Program-made: the position numbers and the translations under genes
The notes under the pieces: model-generated
What the model saw: only the letters and a program-made list of their open reading frames with translations
Told to the model about the DNA's origin: nothing
Database searches by the model: none
Assembly (NCBI GenBank): GCA_022579005.1
Contig: MU401729.1
Location: forward strand, 1 to 43,049
Length of the DNA: 43,049 bases
DNA from: Poronia punctata
Taxonomy: Eukaryota; Ascomycota; Sordariomycetes; Xylariales; Xylariaceae
Direction of reading: 5' to 3'
Shown: positions 32,522-43,049 of the stretch, piece by piece
Position numbering within the stretch: position 1 is the first letter of the stretch
How the letters are laid out: each line of letters opens with the position of its first letter

Positions 32522-35500
32522 GACTCATCTCACACGACACACATAACGCATGCAAGTTAAAAATATATGTATGTAACGGTTACATCTTCTCGGACAAGTC
32601 CCGTTTTGAGCTACTCGGGACGTGAGATTTGAGTGGGACGAAAAACATAACTGTACGTACTACTTGCTCATAGACTTATGTAGATGGGAAAAGGAAATGT
32701 TGTATTATTACAAAGACAGCTGAGCGCAGATCATCATATAACCCCTCTGATGACATTATCAAAGAAACAGCGAATTGAAATAGTGGTACGGCCTTGAGAC
32801 GAAGGGGATCGCTCTCAGCTTGACTAGGTCCAGGACCCTGTGAACCGGATCTACCCTATTTTAACTCAAAGTACGTGTACTCTGCCGCGTGGTCCTAGAC
32901 ACGTGCGACTAAAAATAGGCCAAACCCAGTCTCCTGGCAATTCTACTACAGTTGCCCGTCACCGTCGTATTCGCCCCATGACATAGCACTTAGGCATGCG
33001 CTCCCCAGAAAGCCAAAAACGCCTCGGCAACTTTGAACAGAGGATATCCTGGGATCAATCCTGGTTACCTCTCATCCTTGTTGAGCCTCGACAGCTCTTC
33101 AGCTCTTCTTATTGGCTAGTGCCTCGTCCGAGTAGGTGTGGTTTAGACAGGCCTTCTCGCGTTTCTTCTAAATCAATCTCCGGTAAGTACCATAGTAGGT
33201 TTTGGACCCCTTTTCGGACTACTGACTAGAAAAGCCGGGGTTAAACGGTCCGAATGTTTGCCAGTATAGGAAAAATAGCATGCAGTCAGTTTACAATACC
33301 ATGACGGGGCCGTTACCTGGATAGTAACTCGGGGTTTCCCAATCTTAACATAAGCGATCGGTCGGGTACGTACTATAGGAAAAGACCATGTTAACCTGAT
33401 CCCCTTGGGGTCTGGATATATATAATAATCTGCTTCGATTTTTGATGTGACCGTAAGCCCGTCTGTAAGCACCCGCTGCGGTACTTTAGCATTGCGCCGT
33501 TGGAGCCCCATCACGTTTCCGTACTTGGCAGATCTCTTAGATCTATTAACCGGGATCGGGCTGTGTACCATTCTTGGAGTCTTGGAACAAGCCGAGGAAA
33601 GGGATGGGATGAGGCTCTTTCTGTCCGAGAGCGCTATATTTGGACACGATGCAGCGTGCTGCTGTCTTACTTTGGGGCCCCCTCTACTACCCAAGTAATG
33701 TAGGACTACCCTGCAACGGTGGGAACACCCGCCCCGGTACTAAAAATGATTCTCTTCGGGCCCTGTCGAGCTGAGACATTGCAGTTCCCAGACCCATTCC
33801 TAGGGCTGTTCAACCCCGGCGATAATTCTAGGAGCGAAGGAGTTGGGCAAAAGTGATGATGAATGAATGTGACCCTTGTCCTGAATGTAGCTTCGAACTG
33901 TCGAGTTTACTTCAAACCGTTCAAAGAGACCACCGACGTGCATTTCCAGCCATGTCGCCTGGCTATGGAAGGGAGGCAGCCCGACAAAACAAGACACCCC
34001 GAAGCCGACTAGGACCACTAGGACCCGGCGCGGAAGTTGCGTGAGTGGTGATTCGTGATCGGGGATTCGGCATAGAGCTGTATTCAATTTCCCGGTGGGA
34101 CGAAACAATGCACGGATCAAAGCAAATAATCCTTTAAGCCGTCTCATCAAACGCCTTTGCAGTTTAGTAGGTTAAACAGGTAGGTTGAGTTAGAGGTAGG
34201 TTGATATCCCCCCGGTTCCTGTTGATCGCACGTGACCCACTCCTGTACATGCTTTTTTCTTATCTTTGGTGGGAAGTCGCGCGCTTTTTAGGTAAGCAAA
34301 CAACCTCGATTCCTTTGAGGACCTTCAGTTTGAGCCTTGGCCCAGGGTTGCGCCTACTCTACATTGGTAGTGGACGTTGTTCGAGCATTTGACATGGGAC
34401 CGGTGTTTGGTGGCCACGTGACGATATACTTGCATGCCAAAGAGACTGTGATTAGTCGACGTACTACCTACTGTACGTACCTTGTGTAAATGTCTCGATG
34501 CGGTCACAAATGATGAGAATTGTGAGTAACTCGGCCGGCGAGGCCGTTGAGCTTGCCGAAAGAGGTATGGATGAGCTGCAGCCCGTCGCCGGACCCTGTC
34601 CCGGTTAGCTTCCCCATCACGGGAATCAATCGGTTGTGGTCTCGCCAGAGGCTCTTTGGGGACGACCGTTGGCGCAAGCAACTTTGTCATCTTGACTCTT
34701 GAGCTCCAATTGCGCTGTCGCGAGTAATTAGGGGGGGAGCATGGCTGGTTTTGAAGCCACTTTTGGGGCGCAGTTAACCCCTGCCATACCCGTTGGGGTC
34801 ACAGGACCCTGCCTGTCATGACGAGGGTACCTTGGTGCCGAGCGGGACCAAGAGAGTCGCAATGGCTTGCAAAGGCCAGGCGATTGGGCCACTTCCGAAA
34901 AAGGCCACTTGTGAATCACCCACATGGCCAAGACCTTGCCCTGATATACCCTATGACGAGAGTCTTTCTAGCATGGTCGCGGCATTTAGTTTTCTGGCGG
35001 AGAGTTCTTGCTGTTAGTTCGTCGTCTAGGGCCAAGGCACCCACAAGGCTGACTGGTGCTCTCATACTATTTTCCAGGTACCTAGCGGGGTACAGATCGC
35101 AGCAGGGTTTATGCTTTTTACTCACCGCTCCCCCATAAAAAACTGTATGATGCAAAAAGACATCTCAATAGGCAATGCATCGTATGTAAGCTTCTTCTTG
35201 ACATGCTCATACTCTATTGGCGCATTCAACCTACTCGTCGGCGTTCTTTAACACTATGCGGGAAATGGGCAAATTACAGAAGGTGTTCTCTTTTGGCTGT
35301 TTGACGTTCCAACCCGAGCTCGGCAGGAGGAGAAGTACCTATAATGACTCCATAATTTAATATAATACCACTTTATGGGGCAAGCTGCCAGAAGCTTGGG
35401 CGGCGCAAGTTTTAACGACACTACCTAAACGCTACCCCGCTACCCTTGACGTAAAGCATAGGGTGGTGTCCTAACATTGCAATCTGCGCAAAACCATAGA

Positions 35501-38500
35501 GACAATACATTCTGCTCACAGGCGAATAACACGGATACGCGCACGGAGCATTACTTTGACATGGGAAGAAGATGGGCGTTATCCTCTAAGATTTGATTTC
35601 AAGTGTTTTGATTCCCCCGTTAATCGGCCAACCTACCTGATATTCCTCCGTAGACGTGACCCGGGAATCCGGGATGGGTGGCTGTCACTGCTGATGTAGA
35701 TCTTGTATGAATCATCTGGCGAGACGTCTAACATACGTCTGTATACCTACCACCATGTATTATAAATGTATATAGTCTAGGCTCAAGGAAACTTCAAGGG
35801 GTAGTACAGCATAGAGGGTGTCTTTTGCATCCACCTAGTACATGTCTTAGATGACTCCCGAGGCCCATTTTACTGTTTCAGATGCATGTACTGTCAGGAA
35901 TAAGACAGATAGGTGCTTCAGGCCTCAGGCAACGCCCTACCTATGGACAGACAAGAGCGGCGCTAATAAATGCAAGGTGCAAGAGAGGCCCAGGGTGCAT
36001 GTGCCAGGGTAAGGTTGTCACTCATTGGTTGCTCATACGGGACAGTCAACCTTGACACATACACTTACCCCAGTGACGTATCAGGATGCTTAATTCAACC
36101 AAAGACAATTAACTAAATACTCAGGGGAGGCATTTTATAAAGTTGAAAGAAATCTTGATAATGAAACGCCGAGTTTCTGTAGACAGGCTAAGAATGTCCG
36201 CATAAGCAATACCTAAAGTAGCTATCCAATTGTAAACTTGTAACCTACATCCATACAGATATCTAGGCAAGGCGTCTGCAAACTATGTAAGCAGCGACTT
36301 ATATAGTAGCCTAGGTTAGATTGGCTATACGCGCAAGAATACATGACTGACCAAAAATGCCAGCGGTATTGACAAGGTACCTAGTTCTACAACAGTATGG
36401 CTCTAACGTAGTAGGTACTCGATTGTTTTGTGCCTGCATATAGGCCTCTCTCTAATCTAGGACTTTGTCTTGGTCTTAATACGATCCAAATCCTGAGATC
36501 GGCGGTTAAGAAAGACTATATCAAGTCCGTCCGGAAGGCACCAAAGCTACATGCATATGGATTGAGGATAAATCCCAAGGCAACACTCACTTGGTAACTG
36601 GGTCGGTTACCTTGGCATTGTTCAACGTATTTTCAATCGTACAAACCTAGCAACCACACATTCGTCTGCACAGTTTCATGCATGTGGTGTAGGACCAGGG
36701 TCGATCACTGGAATGCATGTAAAGTTGCATGTTAAGATAGAATGAGTATACTACCTAGGTTAGACTACTGTTTGGGCGTACAATAACCAATGGTGTTGCT
36801 TTCGCGATAGGCCTCCACTGTCTAATATCGTTGTACCTGGAGCCAGTTTCAGCCCTACCGAATGTCGAACAGGGTACAGAATACAGCGCTACCGTCAGGC
36901 CCACCACGTCTCCTGCAGCATGCGATGATACTTGGTTACATAGGTACCTCACACTTACCTATTTCTAGATAGCAGGGAAACCGTCCAAAAACATCAATTC
37001 TGTCTTCTAATGAATTAGCTGAGATGTTGACATCAGAGGCCACCAATGTCTCAATATCGTGTTGATTAGCCCATCGAGTGATTGCTTAAAATAATCATCT
37101 ATCAATTGCCAACAAGGTATAATACGGATAATCAAAGCGTTGACGCCAAGTACGCATGCCTTGGAAGATATGCTAACCATATCGAGTAGGTTAGCTGAAA
37201 TGCTACGCCTAGTATTGACTAGATCACTCCGCAGCGGAGGAATTAAACTAACCTCCGACGTACTAGCCCAATCACAAGGCTGAGTTCGTGATCGGACCTT
37301 GTTCGAGTGGTTCGGCCCCCAGGGGCCAGGGCCTAGGTCGAGTTACTTACTCTCTGGGGGTATGGAAGGGATGCTAAACACATCTTTGGTAAGGGAGGTA
37401 ACTAGGTGTAGATAATGCCTTTGTAGGCACACAGATCAAGCTACCTACCTAAACATAGTTCGCATCACCTAAAACATCTATTACAGGTGCCCTTGATAAT
37501 AGGCACAACTTTTCTGACCGAATGTTGTACATGCTTCGTGCTAATAATATCTTGAGACTGTTACCACGAGCTCTACTTTACTTTGAAGTCCATTCTTAGT
37601 AAACACTTTCTATACAAGGAAATATATGTACCTTAGATGACGCTGTAGCCATAGTAGTATATTGACGTTTGTGTTAGTATCTGCGGTGGCAGTATTAAAT
37701 CCAACAGAGGCTGTTCACATACCCCGGCGGACAAGCTCGCAGGTGGATTGGCACCGGACAACACCCTTTCAAGCTAGTTCATATGCTATTTTTCTTAGCT
37801 TGGGGTGCTAGTTTACAAGGACAGGGCTACAACTACAAATAGATTTATCTACATTGTATCAATTGATAGCCTTTACTTGTTTACAATGGAGAATATATCT
37901 ATATGCAAATATTGCCAGAATAAGAAATACTCTGGAATAAACACCTACACGTAATGTATATCAGGTACGTAGCTAATCACAAATGTACTAAGCAAGTTGC
38001 CTTGCCTGTTTTACCAACAATCTGGACATTTGATCCAGCTACCGAACCTCCCACGCATGCTATATTGAGCAACAATATGCATACCTTACCAGTTGCTATT
38101 ATGAGTACCTGAGGCCTCAGATCGTTCAGTAAAACTGCATAGAAGTAAACCTTGCGTAGGTCAAGCTCGTAAGTGTAGTTGTCGCCATCTGTTTTAGGAT
38201 ATCATGACTACCCTCTTTTGGTGTAGTGCAATGCTCAGTTGGGGGCTATGACTCCTTGTTCTCTGTGGTGGGGTGCAATATTATTGGAGTCTACGTCTTG
38301 TCTAGTCTGCACTAGGTAAGTACTTGAGTAGTCTAGGTACTTTGTATTCGTAAAAGAAACAGGCAGAGAAGCAGCAACTCTGCTCTATGCTTATGTAATT
38401 AATCGCCAATTGAAGTTGTCTCCCGTATTACCCCGTCCTTATTAATCAGGCATTATTGGTTCAATTAGTAAGAACGCGTACCCAGCAGATAGGGTAGGTA

Positions 38501-39170
38501 CCAACAACCCTTTTCTATTCCCTCCCAAGGTTCCAAAGCCCAGTCTCACTGGTTACTGTTTCTACGTCTGCATGTATGAGTCCCTTCAACTCACTCTCTC
38601 ATCTCACTGCCCTGAGAACGAGCACGTACTCGCGCTACTGCAGCATGGCTTCTTATGGGTACATGCACGAGCGCAGTACCTAGCATAGTCAACCTTTAAC
38701 CTGGTCAGACAGGGGTGCAACTCCACTACCTTGTCGCATCCTAGGTTAGGTACTTTCTTCCCTTACGGTAGCAGTGCCAATCGGTAGGTGGGAAAATGGC
38801 TAGGTTAGACTAGGTAGTCTAGGTTAAGGTATCTGTTCCCTTTGACTAACCTGAGGATACCTAGAGGCTAGCATCCTATGTAGGGAATTTGCTAATGCTA
38901 CCATGTACTAGAGTCTAGATATGTAATCCTCTCTACTCATTAACCTTCAACACCATGACAAGGCATCTACCTTACCTACTTACTTACCCACCCATCCAGT
39001 CACCCATTGCCCTGCGCCGCCTCTCCCGACCCGGTTAACGGCTTACCTGCATACAAAGTGTATGGGTTTATGGGTGTTCGTTATGGGTCCATGACGGATC
39101 GTACTTGGCTACCGTGACTAGATTCGATTTCGGTAAGATGCTCTTTCGTCACTGCTGCCTTCCCTGCGAG

Positions 39171-39225
39171 GCCCTTGTCGAGCCCTTGTCGAGCCCTTGT
39201 CGAGCCCTTGTCGAGTCCTTGTCGG
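39171..39225. repeat. 11-bp minisatellite, five units
   Basis: Four exact copies of GCCCTTGTCGA (39171-39214) and one variant GTCCTTGTCGG (39215-39225). It lies about 480 bases upstream of the small Cys-rich gene, possibly within its promoter or leader. Confidence 0.95.
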
Positions 39226-39705
39226 GTCTTGCCAGGCGTGCCAGGCTGCAAAGCTATAAGGCTGCGATGACTTCCTGCCTTGGGGTCGTTCTAAGCCCTT
39301 CGACTCATCAGTCATCTGCCACTTTCGCTACGCCCTTTCTTTTTCGTCTTGGTCCTATAGACATTCCGGCTTCTGTATCCTAGTTGTATTTTCTCTGCTG
39401 CGCATAACAACCATCCCGCCCCCCGTTGCTGCCTTGGGCCGACTAATATATTCTCATTCCCCGTCGTCTGTTGCCTCTCTTCTCTCATAACCAACATCGA
39501 CTTCGATATATCAAGCTTCCAATTCACTGCAGATCCAAACCAGTAGTCATACACCGTGACTACCTGATCACGCGACGATCCTCTTATACATCACCTGTTA
39601 CTTCAAGAACAATTCATATCCAATCATCAACCCAAGTTCACCACCCAGGAACGCCATCATATCTTGCCTTCTGGATCCTTTGCTCGCCCAACTGACAAGG
39701 CCATC

Positions 39706-39951
39706 ATGTGCTATCAACTAGTCGAAGTATACTCGGCCTGCCACTGCTTGTATTACAAGCATGCCATAGACCGATGCGCTTCCTATGGCCGGCCTGGGCA
39801 CGAGATCTCCAAGAGAACCATACCTGTTGGTTATGCCTGCACTGTCCACTCCTCAGGCCGCCACGGTGCATATGCTGGTGGACAGAGCTATTCAGACTCG
39901 GGCTACTACAGTCACCAATCCAGCCGAGACTCATACTCTCGCCGCCGATGA
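39706..39951 (+). CDS. Small Cys-rich conserved hypothetical protein
   Basis: An 81-residue protein, MCYQLVEVYSACHCLYYKHA followed by IDRCASYGRPGH and VGYACTVHS. I recall many Pezizomycotina proteins of unknown function starting MCYQ-(V/L)-E-Y with the same CxCLYYKH, D-x-C-A/S-x-YG-x-x-GH and VGYxCxxHS spacing; this is from memory, not a search. The Cys and His positions (C2, C12, C14, C24, C44 plus conserved His residues) suggest metal binding, which is inference. The last 30 or so residues are Ser/Tyr/Gly/Arg-rich and look disordered. An in-frame ATG lies 14 codons upstream at 39664, but conserved relatives start at MCYQ. The gene stands alone, with no other recognisable gene within 9 kb on the left. 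A second, longer frame overlaps it. No function can be assigned. Confidence 0.75.
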   Translation: MCYQLVEVYSACHCLYYKHAIDRCASYGRPGHEISKRTIPVGYACTVHSSGRHGAYAGGQSYSDSGYYSHQSSRDSYSRRR

Positions 39952-40714
39952 AAAGTCACGTCTTCGGTAATGGGTTGCCGCTTGTGGCATACCACTCCAT
40001 TGGCTACTTTCCAATTCTGGAATTGGGTCTTGTACCTCTATTCTTTCCGACCCATGTTCTCCGCATTCACGCCATCTCGTCGGCCGTCTGGCTTATCGAT
40101 GCTGTTCGTGGGATACGACCGTATCATGTCATCTCTATTCCGGGCTGTTTTTCCGTGAACCGACGTTATGACGTGTATCGCGAAGGGCTACACTGTATGT
40201 GGGGTTCACTATACTGCGGCGGAAGCATTCGTTATGGAAGGCCAAGAATGGGACAAGAAACTGGCTGGAGGAAGGGCCATGATTTATCTTGACATTGCGC
40301 TCATCAGCCCCACCATCTTCGGTCCGACAATCAACGACACGATAACGACTTGGGACACCCTTTCTTACCACATTCTTTCATTGGACTCTCTGACGGAAGG
40401 GGGGAAAAAGGAAAAAAGCAGTGGCGACGACGCAATGAACCTTTTGGAACAGTCACGACAAGATATGAAATATTTGGGCTCGGTACTCTGTTTTACACGG
40501 CTCCAAATACGCTACGACGACTCAACGGTTCTGTCACGATCACACGACTACTCGATTGAGCACGGCCTCTCCTTTTAGCATTATCTTTTTTGGAAACTAT
40601 GGGATCATGTATTCTCGCATTGGGTTGGGGTTATAGATATACCAGGCGTTTGTATTTGGAGGATTTTTGACATTTTTTCTTTTGGGTATTTCATTTTGCC
40701 AAGGGGGAATGTCG

Positions 40715-40733
40715 GGTGAGATGAAATCTCACC
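40715..40733. repeat. Perfect short hairpin
   Basis: GGTGAGAT (40715-40722) and ATCTCACC (40726-40733) are exact reverse complements around the loop GAA. In RNA this would be a compact 8-bp stem, possibly in the 3' leader of the small Cys-rich gene. Confidence 0.7.
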
Positions 40734-41613
40734 TCATAACCTTTTCTATTTGGCTTTACTTTCCTATCTCTACTCATTTCCCTGATTGGCTTAGATCTTA
40801 TGTTTGCCTTCTCGATCTTGCTCACTGCAGGCCAGGAAAATCTTGTAACAACACCAGCCCATTGCTTGGGAAGCAACAGTGTGCTCTTAATTTCTCTTCG
40901 TTCGAGACCTCGACCGGATCGTGTCCGGAAGAGGGGGCGCTAGAAGGATTTCGGCAAAGAAAGAACGGGCTTTCTTGTCTATGCCATGAACGCGAAGGGA
41001 CTGGCCCGAGGTTTATCGAGCTGCTCGAGGCAGCCAAAGCCCCGCAGGGGTTGTCAGTCACAAATCGATCGCATATCCACGCCTACCGCGGGTTCGGCTC
41101 GCTCGACGCCCCCAATGCTCGTCTGGTTACGAAAGGGGCTTTCCGACAACACTGGCTGCATAGACAGGTAGTCTCTCGGCGGGACAATAAAGATGGAGGA
41201 CAATTTTGCGGGGTCATAAAGGGCTATGTATATACGAGCGACTTGTTAATAATAAATATTTTTGCTTGTTAAAACTCTCTGTTTGAAGTTATTGGCCCAT
41301 TTTCCGATTCAGATTCTGCCCGGTCCGGTGTGAGGGGCCTGTTGTGATGGTAAGGTCCTGAACGGAGACCTGCTAGGGATGCAAGACAGGCCGACTCGAT
41401 GATCTTTTCGGCCGAGGTATCCGAGGCGACGAGAGCGGGTGCGGGTGCGGTTCCATCCTATAGGATTTGCGATCTAAATATACAAATATAGTACATACAG
41501 TACATCACACATTGTAAAACAATTCCTCAATTTTGTCATGGCAGTTTCCCCCAAATTCCCATACGTGACTACGTGTATTACAGCAAGTCTCGGGGGAAGG
41601 ACTTCCAAGATTT

Positions 41614-41616
<3 letters not shown>

Positions 41617-41645
<29 letters not shown>
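41617..41645. repeat. Poly-T tract, 29 T
   Basis: An uninterrupted run of 29 T. It could be the poly-A tail of a retroposed transcript read from the other strand, but no coding or 3'-end sequence next to it was recognised. Confidence 0.95.
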
Positions 41646-41649
<4 letters not shown>

Positions 41650-42007
41650 ATTTACCATTCCCTTGGCTTGTACGTATATTTGTATGTATATAATCTTGAC
41701 CAGTATTTTATATTTTATCGTATTACACGTGCAACAACATAACAACAACACCTAGAATAACTTTTTTAAGTGGTATCAGGCAGGCGTGACTTCTGTCTGT
41801 CTTGCCTTGTCATGTTCCTTGATAGGTATGCACTGTAACCTTGACACGTGCACGTGTTGCCCCCCCTCTAACTCCTCTAGGGACTTTTGTGATTCGCGTA
41901 CCTACCTAAACTTAGGAAGATGGGCGGGCACGTAAAAGACACATGTGCTTCCCCCAGGTTGTTTAAAAGGGAGGAGGTTAGGCTAAGGAGATAGATTTTC
42001 GTATTTG

Positions 42008-42035
42008 TAGATAGGTAGATAGATAGATAGATAGA
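42008..42035. repeat. TAGA (GATA) microsatellite
   Basis: About six TAGA units with one TAGG variant. Confidence 0.85.
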
Positions 42036-42285
42036 ACCTAGTTTAGGTTAGGTAGACGAAAATCTATATATAACTTTGGGGTCGTCTTAGGTTAAGTTTA
42101 GGTTTAGATTTTAGGTAAAGAACTGTGATGTCATAACAAGGGTAAGGTAGGTAGGTAGGTAAAATAAGCAACTCTGATACGAACTACATACATAGGTCTT
42201 TACTTACATTATCTAGTATGTCTGCTTATATAATGGGTATACCTAGAGATCTACTAGACTACCTTAGCGGGAGTCCTGGCTGGCT

Positions 42286-42354
42286 AACAAGCCTTGCGCA
42301 AGGACTACAAGGCCTGTACAAGGGCTGCAAGGCTTGTTCATTTTGCAAGGCTTG
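42286..42354. repeat. 12-bp inverted repeat with a third partial copy
   Basis: AACAAGCCTTGC (42286-42297) is the exact reverse complement of GCAAGGCTTGTT (42327-42338), separated by 29 bases. GCAAGGCTTG recurs directly at 42345-42354. Inside the left arm region CCTTGCGCAAGG (42292-42303) is a perfect 12-bp palindrome. Confidence 0.85.
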
Positions 42355-42732
42355 CTAGAAGTCGGTCATTAAGTACCTACCCATACAATTTACTTAGCAA
42401 GGTACATAGAAACAGAATATAGCAAGCAGTATGCTATTCAATCACTACAACTATCTGTGTACTTTTTTCCCTCTCAAGGTCATTCTTTTTCCCTTCAAGG
42501 TTGGAAAAGCCTACCCTGCATGTTGGTGCAGCCATAGCCATACCTTTGAAAAATTTTAGCCCTTGCATTTCCCACCTTTCTCACCCATGCATTTCCACCT
42601 TTCCCACCATCACCACCTTTAATCCATGCAAGCCGGCTACTCGCAGCCAAGACTAACATGTACAACTAATTACATACAGAATTCCATAGCGCACTAGGTC
42701 ACTCAAAGTCTTCCCAGCGAGCGCATAGCTCA

Positions 42733-42980
42733 ATTGACCTGGATTGACCTGGATGGATTGACCTGGATGGATTGACCTGGATTGACCTGGATTGACCTGG
42801 ATTGACCTGGATTGACCTGGATTGACCTGGATTGACCTGGATTGACCTGGATTGACTTGGATTGACCTGGATTGACCTGGATTGACTTGGATTGACCTGT
42901 ATTGAATTGACCTGGATTAAATTGACCTGGCAGCCTGGATTGACCTAACCGTTAGATTGAATTGACCTGAATTGACCTGG
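42733..42980. repeat. 10-bp minisatellite (ATTGACCTGG)n
   Basis: Thirteen units in exact 10-bp register fill 42771-42900; two carry ATTGACTTGG and the last ends in T. Before them are 10- and 14-bp variants (ATTGACCTGGATGG), and after them degenerate copies reach about 42980. No coding frame or gene is associated. Confidence 0.95.
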
Positions 42981-43049
42981 TCAATTAACCAAGCACCAAA
43001 TGTACGTACAACAGCCGTTAACAACGCGTTACCTTGACTAACATACCAG

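Larger units (their letters stand above)
30285..39705. other. Gene-poor region of 9.4 kb
   Basis: No gene is recognisable. 30285-31500 includes the POM1 3' region. 31500-32560 is a cluster of simple repeats. 32600-35160 has a few overlapping frames up to 173 codons on both strands, none with family motifs. 35160-39100 is almost devoid of open frames (one of 65 codons) and is moderately AT-rich, with many scattered TAGGTA, TACCTA, CTAGGT and TTAGGT words. 39100-39700 carries an 11-bp tandem repeat and the pyrimidine-rich leader of the next gene. Degenerated mobile elements are possible, but none could be identified. Confidence 0.6.
39952..42732. other. Non-coding region right of the small Cys-rich gene
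   Basis: Probably begins with a long 3' untranslated region. It includes a perfect hairpin (40715-40733), a 201-codon frame at 40667-41272 that I do not trust, a 29-T tract, TAGA repeats and a 12-bp inverted repeat at 42286-42338. No gene is supported. Confidence 0.5.

Noticed and set aside
32135..32555. Minus-strand frames with long Cys/Val repeats
   Set aside because: They are translations of the CA microsatellite and neighbouring simple repeats.
33173..33694. 173-codon minus-strand frame in the gene-poor region
   Set aside because: Overlapped by frames on the other strand, no domain-like pattern, no sensible neighbouring exons.
39105..39383. 92-codon frame over the 11-bp repeat
   Set aside because: Its apparent protein repeats are only the minisatellite read as codons; no start-site or family support.
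40667..41272. 201-codon open frame that could encode a secreted protein
   Set aside because: Only weak hydrophobicity at the start, no recognisable family, and one frame of this length is not surprising in 13 kb of mixed-composition DNA.
42733..43049. Telomeric or subtelomeric repeat at the right edge
   Set aside because: The unit ATTGACCTGG is not a TTAGGG-type telomere repeat, and ordinary sequence continues to the window end.

Overview
This window is nuclear DNA of a filamentous ascomycete (Pezizomycotina, most likely Sordariomycetes). Evidence: genes interrupted by short (about 49-118 nt) GT-AG introns with CTAAC-like branch points; a fungal gene set (UBC12, ILV5, a serine racemase/dehydratase, an SSO-type syntaxin, IMP4, UPF1/NAM7 and a Pom1-type DYRK kinase); a Cys-rich small protein of a kind I recall from Pezizomycotina; and a large AT-rich block typical of RIP-mutated fungal genomes. 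The species cannot be fixed from the sequence.

Layout. 1-4920 is an extremely AT-rich, ORF-free block with almost no TpC/GpA or CpC/GpG, probably a repeat-induced-mutation isochore, ending abruptly near 4920. 5809-30284 is the gene-bearing part: UBC12 (+, 3 exons), ILV5 (+, 5 exons), an SRY1-like PLP enzyme (+, 1 exon), an SSO1-like syntaxin (-, 3 exons), IMP4 (-, 9 exons), UPF1 (+, 1 exon) and POM1 (+, 2 exons). 30285-43049 is gene-poor: it holds microsatellites, scattered TAGGTA/TACCTA motifs, one small conserved-looking Cys-rich protein (39706-39951), several short tandem and inverted repeats, and a 10-bp minisatellite (about 42733-42980) near the right edge.

Functionally the genes are unrelated housekeeping functions: neddylation, branched-chain amino-acid synthesis, hydroxy-amino-acid metabolism, exocytosis, small-subunit rRNA processing, nonsense-mediated decay and cell-polarity signalling. 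There is no operon and no biosynthetic gene cluster. IMP4 and UPF1 are divergently arranged around a 1.6-kb spacer. Several correct gene models are not visible as single ORFs: UBC12 begins in a 21-nt exon, IMP4 has a 17-nt microexon followed by a probable GC-AG intron, and POM1 starts in a 65-nt exon upstream of an intron that happens to be open in the main reading frame.

I found no convincing novel multi-gene system. The most interesting signals are the base-context bias of the AT-rich block, the IMP4 splicing structure, the SRY1 stop codon embedded in a 7-bp tandem repeat, the Cys-rich small protein with a long overlapping frame, and the repeat structures at the right end. No tRNA, rRNA or CRISPR was recognised.
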